DNA from: Bacteroidota bacterium
Lineage (GTDB): Bacteria; Bacteroidota; Bacteroidia; Flavobacteriales; Flavobacteriaceae
Reading direction: 5' to 3'
Assembly (NCBI GenBank): GCA_015767395.1
Contig: JADWMI010000085.1
Coordinates: 1 to 9,111 of the forward strand
Length of the DNA: 9,111 bases
Under the pieces are notes generated by a model, which ran no database searches, was not told the origin of the DNA, and was given only the letters and a program-made list of their open reading frames with translations. Below are positions 5,096-9,111 of this stretch, piece by piece (position 1 is the stretch's first letter; every line of letters begins with the position of its first letter). The translations under genes were made by a program, and so were the position numbers.

Positions 5096-5848
5096 ATGAT
5101 TAAAGCTCTAATAATTGATGATGAAAAAGACGCTCAAGACGTACTTGAAAAAACATTAGAAAGATCCTTTCCAAATAAATTTTATATCGTTGAGAAATGC
5201 GATTCAGTAGATTCGGGTGTGATTGCAATTAAAAAGTATGCTCCTGAATTGGTATTTTTAGATATTCAAATGCCTGAAAAAAATGGGTTTGAATTGTTTA
5301 AATACTTTGATACTATCAATTTTGAAGTGATTTTTACCACCGCTTTTAATCAGTATGCTATTAAAGCTATCAAGTGTAGTGCTTTAGACTATTTATTAAA
5401 GCCTATAAATTACATTGATTTAGGAGATGCCATCAAGCGGTTTGACTTGAGGAATAAAGATAGTTTCGCACAAAAAAGACTGACGTTGTTATTGGAAAAT
5501 TTGAATATTGATCATGAGCATTCCAATAAAATAGCTTTTCCGACCGTAGATGGGTTTGAATTGGTTCATTCTAATCAGATCTTATATTGTAAAGCGGATA
5601 GCAACTATTGCTTTATCAAGAAGATAGATGACATAAATATAACTGTTTCTAAAACTTTGAAAGACGTAGAAGATCTTCTTCCAGAAAAAATGTTCCAACG
5701 CATTCATAAATCTTATGTTATCAATTTAAATTATATCGTTCGGTATCATAAAGCTAATAAAGAAGTTGAATTAACAAGTGGCGAGAAACTACCCGTTTCT
5801 TTCCGAAAAGAAAATGAATTTTTAAATGCCATTATCCAAAATCAATAA
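5096..5848 (+). CDS. LytTR-family response regulator
   Basis: This 250-residue cytoplasmic DNA-binding regulator has an N-terminal receiver domain (about 1-120). The acidic pair is D8-D9, the phospho-acceptor D56 lies in L-V-F-L-D-I-Q-M-P, the conserved T82 in F-T-T-A-F, and K102-P103 in L-L-K-P. The C-terminal LytTR domain (about 145-245) carries the typical F-Q-R-I-H-K-S-Y-V-I-N-L motif near 200-211, which in this family contributes to DNA contact. The ATG at 5096 gives M-I-K-A-L-I-I-D-D, the standard receiver start; a TTG at 5081 would add five residues. Its 3' end overlaps the kinase gene by 23 bp, so the two are co-transcribed and probably translationally coupled. The targets are unknown; LytTR regulators often bind paired direct repeats, and I found no clear pair here. 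No promoter is firmly identified. Confidence 0.93.
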   Translation: MIKALIIDDEKDAQDVLEKTLERSFPNKFYIVEKCDSVDSGVIAIKKYAPELVFLDIQMPEKNGFELFKYFDTINFEVIFTTAFNQYAIKAIKCSALDYLLKPINYIDLGDAIKRFDLRNKDSFAQKRLTLLLENLNIDHEHSNKIAFPTVDGFELVHSNQILYCKADSNYCFIKKIDDINITVSKTLKDVEDLLPEKMFQRIHKSYVINLNYIVRYHKANKEVELTSGEKLPVSFRKENEFLNAIIQNQ

Positions 5849-8798
5849 GTTTTTTTTCATCGTATTTTTAGTTGGTCATATCGTTTTTTCACAAAAGCAG
5901 CCTAGTAAAAATTATACGTCTGATAATTATTTGCCCAATAATACGGTTAGGTCGTTATTCATTGATAGTGAAAGTATCCTATGGATTGGAACTGATAATG
6001 GTATTGTGAAAAAGGAAAATAATGTTTTCACCTACTTTTTCGAAGAGGATGGGTTGGCTATGAATAACACCTGGGCTATTTTAGAAGATGCTGATAAAAA
6101 CCTGTGGTTTGGAAGTTATGGTGGTGGATTAACGATTTATGACGGCACTGCATTTAAGGTCATCTCAGAAAAAGAGGGACTCGTTCATAATGAAATTACC
6201 AAGCTATATTCATACAAAAACTATATGTGTGTTGGGACGAGCAATGGTTTGTCGTTAGTCGATATCGAAACACATAAATTAATATCTCGTTTACCTGAGA
6301 TTGAGGAAGATTTTCGCGTCTCTGGTTTTTTTGAATATGAAAATCAGTTGTACTGTACCACTTATACTGCAGGAACCTATCGCATAACTTTAAAATCTGA
6401 CCAATTGGTTGTAGACCACATAAATGATTATACGGTTGTTCATTCTATGTATGCTACGAATGATTCTATTTATTGTAGTAATAAAGAATATTACACGAAA
6501 AGTTCGATTGCTTCTTTTGTAGATAGTAACAATTCAAACACGCTTCAAAAAAAAGGATCTTCCATTATTTGGGATTATATTGAGACTAAAGATCGTAGGG
6601 TATTTGCTGCTGCCTGGGGAATGTATTCAAATGATGGAGGTATTTATGAAATTATCGATGATCAATTCATTTCCAGATCTTCAGACTTCAATGTGACAAG
6701 CAATAATGCACTCTCACTTGCTTACGATGGCACTTTTGAAAAGTTATATATTGGAACAAGAGATGCTGGTTTATTTGAAGTTGATTTGGATGATCATATT
6801 TTATTCAATGCGGTTCCAGCGAATGCTGTTCTAGGGTTTGCAGCTACTCATGAATGTAAAGCAACATTGCTTACAAATGGTATTGTTCTTAATACTTCCA
6901 AAAAGAAACATTTTATTTCATTGGAAAGATTGAAAGAATGGCAATCTCAATATGTAAAAACGACCAACATACCGCTTCCGAAATATGAAGATAAATTTTT
7001 TGAACTGGCGTTTGATACGCAAGCAAGGGATATCATTTTTTATGATATCAAAGCGTTTAATAATGACTTTTGGATCAATACCTCTATTGGACTGTTTGCT
7101 GTTAAAGCATCAGGCGAATTGAAACGTTATTTACCTGTTCATACTTATGAATTTAATTTTACACCACAAGGAAATTTAATTGAAACCAATCCATATTGGG
7201 GTCTTAGAGTGTATCGTGACTTGGATAAATTTGAATATAAATATTATTCTAAGTCTGCAAATAATACGCCTTCAGATGTTGTGAATAGTTTAAAAACTAA
7301 AGACAAAACCTATTTATTGTCGGTTTTTAAAGGTCTGTTTGTATGGGAAAATAATGAATTCACATCCTATGCCAACAATGGAATCTGGTTGGAGCATAAA
7401 TTGCGACATATTACACCGTTAGAAAATAATTTAGCTATTTCAAATGAGTTTGGTGATGTTTTTATATTAAATGATGAACTAAACTTTAGGGTCCTGCAGA
7501 AAATACCAAGGTCTGAAATTAAAGGTAACACGATTTCTTTTTTAGCACAATATAATGGCTACTTGTTAATTGGGACCGAAAAGGGATTGACTATTTATAA
7601 AGATGAACAATTTATTTTTGTTGATGAGGAACAAGGGCTTCAACAACCCTTGTTAAGTGCACAGGTAACAGAAAACAATTTAATTATTGGGAGTAAAAAC
7701 GGTTATTATACTTTAAAAATTGATCATTTGATCGATATAAAACCATTGGTGAATAATTTAAAATTAACAGGTGTTCATATAAATAATGATGATGCTAATT
7801 TTGATTACTTAGCTAAAAAAGGCAGACTAAATTTGGCTTATAATCAAAATACACTGGCCCTGAAATTCACTACCAATATTCATCCTTTTCCAAATAAATT
7901 GTCTTATCAATACCGTTTAAACAGTAATGAAAGTTGGAGTAGTAGCTCGAGCTCATCTGAAATTTATTTGCCTTATTTACCCTCAGGGAATTTCTCTGTT
8001 GAGATAAAAGTGATAGATCAAAGTACTGGAATAAGTTATCAAGCGCAACTATTACAATTGAACATCACGCCTCCTTTTTGGAAATCCTGGTGGTTTATTG
8101 TTTTGGTGGTATTGGTTTCGGGTGTTATCATCTACTTCTTCTATTGGTATCAAATTAAACAAACCAGACGTTTTGAGGAGCAAAAAGGAAAGATTCAAAA
8201 GCGTGTAGAAGAAACCAAAATGGAGGCTTTATTGGCTCAAATGAATCCCCATTTTATATTTAATGCTATGAATTCAATTCAAAGCTATATTATCCAAAAT
8301 GATATAGATAAGGCGACCCTATTTTTAGGGGATTTTTCTAAATTAATACGAAATAATTTAGATTATTGTACACGGCCAACTATTTTGTTAGAGGAAGAAA
8401 TTGACTACTTGAAATCCTATATTCGCGTTGAGAATACACGATTTAAAAACAGAATTTCAACAACATTTGACATTGATTCTAATATTGACTTATACGATGT
8501 TGAGGTACCCTCGATGTTACTTCAGCCATTTGTAGAAAATGCTTTTATCCATGCATTTCCACCAAGTATAAAAGCACCCACTTTACGGATTGGTTTTAAA
8601 TTATTGGACAACCAGGTTTTAGAGTGTAAAATTGTAGATAATGGTATCGGATCTGAGAAAAAAGACACTCAAAGATTGCATCAATCTAAAGGGGTTTCAA
8701 TCGTTAGGGAACGTCTAAAATTATTGAACTATGATGTTGATAAAGCCTTGATCCTCTCTTTTTCCAACAAAGGCACTGAAGTGACACTTCAATTGTAA
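5826..8798 (+). CDS. Propeller-type sensor histidine kinase (Reg_prop / Y_Y_Y / His_kinase)
   Basis: This 990-residue inner-membrane sensor phosphorylates the regulator encoded just before it. A signal peptide (about 1-22, ending V-F-S before Q-K) is followed by a large periplasmic part. Propeller repeats of the type N-x-[VTI]-x-x-(8-12)-[LW]-W-I-G-T-x-x-G-[IL] lie near 37-61, 79-107 and 120-146, with more divergent ones through about 295-320, 409-430, 485-510 and 565-630. These fit a double beta-propeller (PF07494-like). A Y_Y_Y-like domain (about 670-750) ends in I-T-P-P-F-W, then one membrane helix (about 755-775). The cytoplasmic part is a LytS-type His_kinase: H809 in Q-M-N-P-H-F-I-F-N, N-box N905 in P-F-V-E-N-A, D938-N-G-I-G, and K-G-T at 982-984. 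No receiver or AraC domain is fused, unlike hybrid systems of this phylum. A run of seven Ser (705-711) interrupts the Y_Y_Y domain. The ligand is unknown. Confidence 0.93.
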   Translation: MPLSKINKFFFIVFLVGHIVFSQKQPSKNYTSDNYLPNNTVRSLFIDSESILWIGTDNGIVKKENNVFTYFFEEDGLAMNNTWAILEDADKNLWFGSYGGGLTIYDGTAFKVISEKEGLVHNEITKLYSYKNYMCVGTSNGLSLVDIETHKLISRLPEIEEDFRVSGFFEYENQLYCTTYTAGTYRITLKSDQLVVDHINDYTVVHSMYATNDSIYCSNKEYYTKSSIASFVDSNNSNTLQKKGSSIIWDYIETKDRRVFAAAWGMYSNDGGIYEIIDDQFISRSSDFNVTSNNALSLAYDGTFEKLYIGTRDAGLFEVDLDDHILFNAVPANAVLGFAATHECKATLLTNGIVLNTSKKKHFISLERLKEWQSQYVKTTNIPLPKYEDKFFELAFDTQARDIIFYDIKAFNNDFWINTSIGLFAVKASGELKRYLPVHTYEFNFTPQGNLIETNPYWGLRVYRDLDKFEYKYYSKSANNTPSDVVNSLKTKDKTYLLSVFKGLFVWENNEFTSYANNGIWLEHKLRHITPLENNLAISNEFGDVFILNDELNFRVLQKIPRSEIKGNTISFLAQYNGYLLIGTEKGLTIYKDEQFIFVDEEQGLQQPLLSAQVTENNLIIGSKNGYYTLKIDHLIDIKPLVNNLKLTGVHINNDDANFDYLAKKGRLNLAYNQNTLALKFTTNIHPFPNKLSYQYRLNSNESWSSSSSSSEIYLPYLPSGNFSVEIKVIDQSTGISYQAQLLQLNITPPFWKSWWFIVLVVLVSGVIIYFFYWYQIKQTRRFEEQKGKIQKRVEETKMEALLAQMNPHFIFNAMNSIQSYIIQNDIDKATLFLGDFSKLIRNNLDYCTRPTILLEEEIDYLKSYIRVENTRFKNRISTTFDIDSNIDLYDVEVPSMLLQPFVENAFIHAFPPSIKAPTLRIGFKLLDNQVLECKIVDNGIGSEKKDTQRLHQSKGVSIVRERLKLLNYDVDKALILSFSNKGTEVTLQL

Positions 8799-9111
8799 CG
8801 TTTACCTTGAAAATACATACGTTTACTCATTGCTTTTCTATAGTCTGATAACTTCATCTATTTTTAATCAAAATAAAAGGGAAGTTGCTAGATCTTTAAA
8901 AATAAACACCCCAAAATCCAGCTATTTCAAAACTGCTAATACCAGTTTATCTAAACAACTATTCGTTTAATACGTCTGTTTTGGTTTTGGGGTCTTATTT
9001 CAAAAAACACACACAATAACTCTTATCGATTAGAATATTTAAGATTGTTCATGAGGACAATGCTTAGGTATTTTATGTGATAAAATAGCAGTGGATTTTA
9101 AACATAAACAA
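8799..9111. other. Terminal intergenic region
   Basis: These 313 bases after the kinase gene contain one long imperfect hairpin (8908-8993) and no credible gene. The few ATG-initiated frames are 8-22 codons long and show no match to the small-protein family. The sequence is too short to tell what lies beyond the window. Confidence 0.5.
8908..8993 (+). terminator. Long hairpin, possible terminator after the kinase gene
   Basis: Arms accccaaaatcca (8908-8920) and tggttttggggt (8982-8993) pair with one bulged base. The 61-nt intervening sequence has its own 6-bp stem (aaactg 8930-8935, cagttt 8943-8948). The plus strand then reads cttattt, a poor T run; the minus strand reads gtttattttt, which is better. 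It may act as a bidirectional terminator between the kinase and a gene beyond the window, or be a structured RNA element. Confidence 0.45.

Noticed and set aside
8789..8857. 22-codon basic minus-strand frame (M-K-L-S-D-Y-R-K-A ... K-R-Y-N)
   Set aside because: It is rich in basic and aromatic residues like the small-protein family but lacks the S-K-R-x-x-W-x-x-x-R-R spacing, and it ends inside the kinase gene.

Overview
The window looks like a stretch of a chromosome from a member of the Bacteroidota, most likely a Flavobacteriaceae-type marine or environmental bacterium. The DNA is very AT-rich. Genes lack recognisable Shine-Dalgarno sequences. The intergenic DNA carries the 'cttcgactgcgctcag' / 'ttcaggatgac' type of degenerate repeat familiar from Flavobacteriaceae genomes. 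The signalling genes are a beta-propeller/Y_Y_Y sensor kinase with a LytTR response regulator, a combination typical of this phylum. No rRNA, tRNA, CRISPR array, transposase or phage gene is visible.

Layout. At the left edge (1-202, minus strand) two near-identical tandem genes encode tiny proteins of about 35 residues; the first is cut by the window edge. Their upstream region holds a perfect 21-bp palindrome (264-284) and degenerate repeats. On the plus strand follow a membrane-bound sterol desaturase/fatty acid hydroxylase family protein (689-1825), a small lipoprotein (2085-2474) followed by an imperfect inverted repeat, and an acyltransferase of the PlsC superfamily with a C-terminal membrane region (2698-4038). 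The interval 4039-5095 has no large gene but is rich in structure. It holds a possible 3' remnant of a membrane-protein gene, a strong minus-strand terminator, a 37-residue minus-strand gene whose C-terminus matches that of the left-edge small proteins, a dispersed terminator-like element, Flavobacteriaceae-type repeats, and a structured segment ending in a plus-strand terminator. The rest is an overlapping two-gene operon: a LytTR response regulator (5096-5848) and its propeller sensor histidine kinase (5826-8798). The last 313 bases hold only a long hairpin.

How the parts may work together. The kinase and regulator almost certainly form one two-component system: a periplasmic double propeller senses, a His_kinase-type cytoplasmic domain phosphorylates the regulator, and LytTR binds DNA. 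Its targets are not evident here. The desaturase-like enzyme and the acyltransferase both suggest lipid modification, but they are separated by the lipoprotein gene and intergenic DNA and need not be co-regulated.

The least ordinary content is the small-protein family: three minus-strand members at two loci 4 kb apart, sharing a basic-aromatic C-terminal signature (S-K-R-x-x-W-x-x-[YH]-R-R-[YF]). One copy has its own intrinsic terminator, and pieces of that terminator's flank recur elsewhere in the window. I do not recognise this family; its function is unknown to me.
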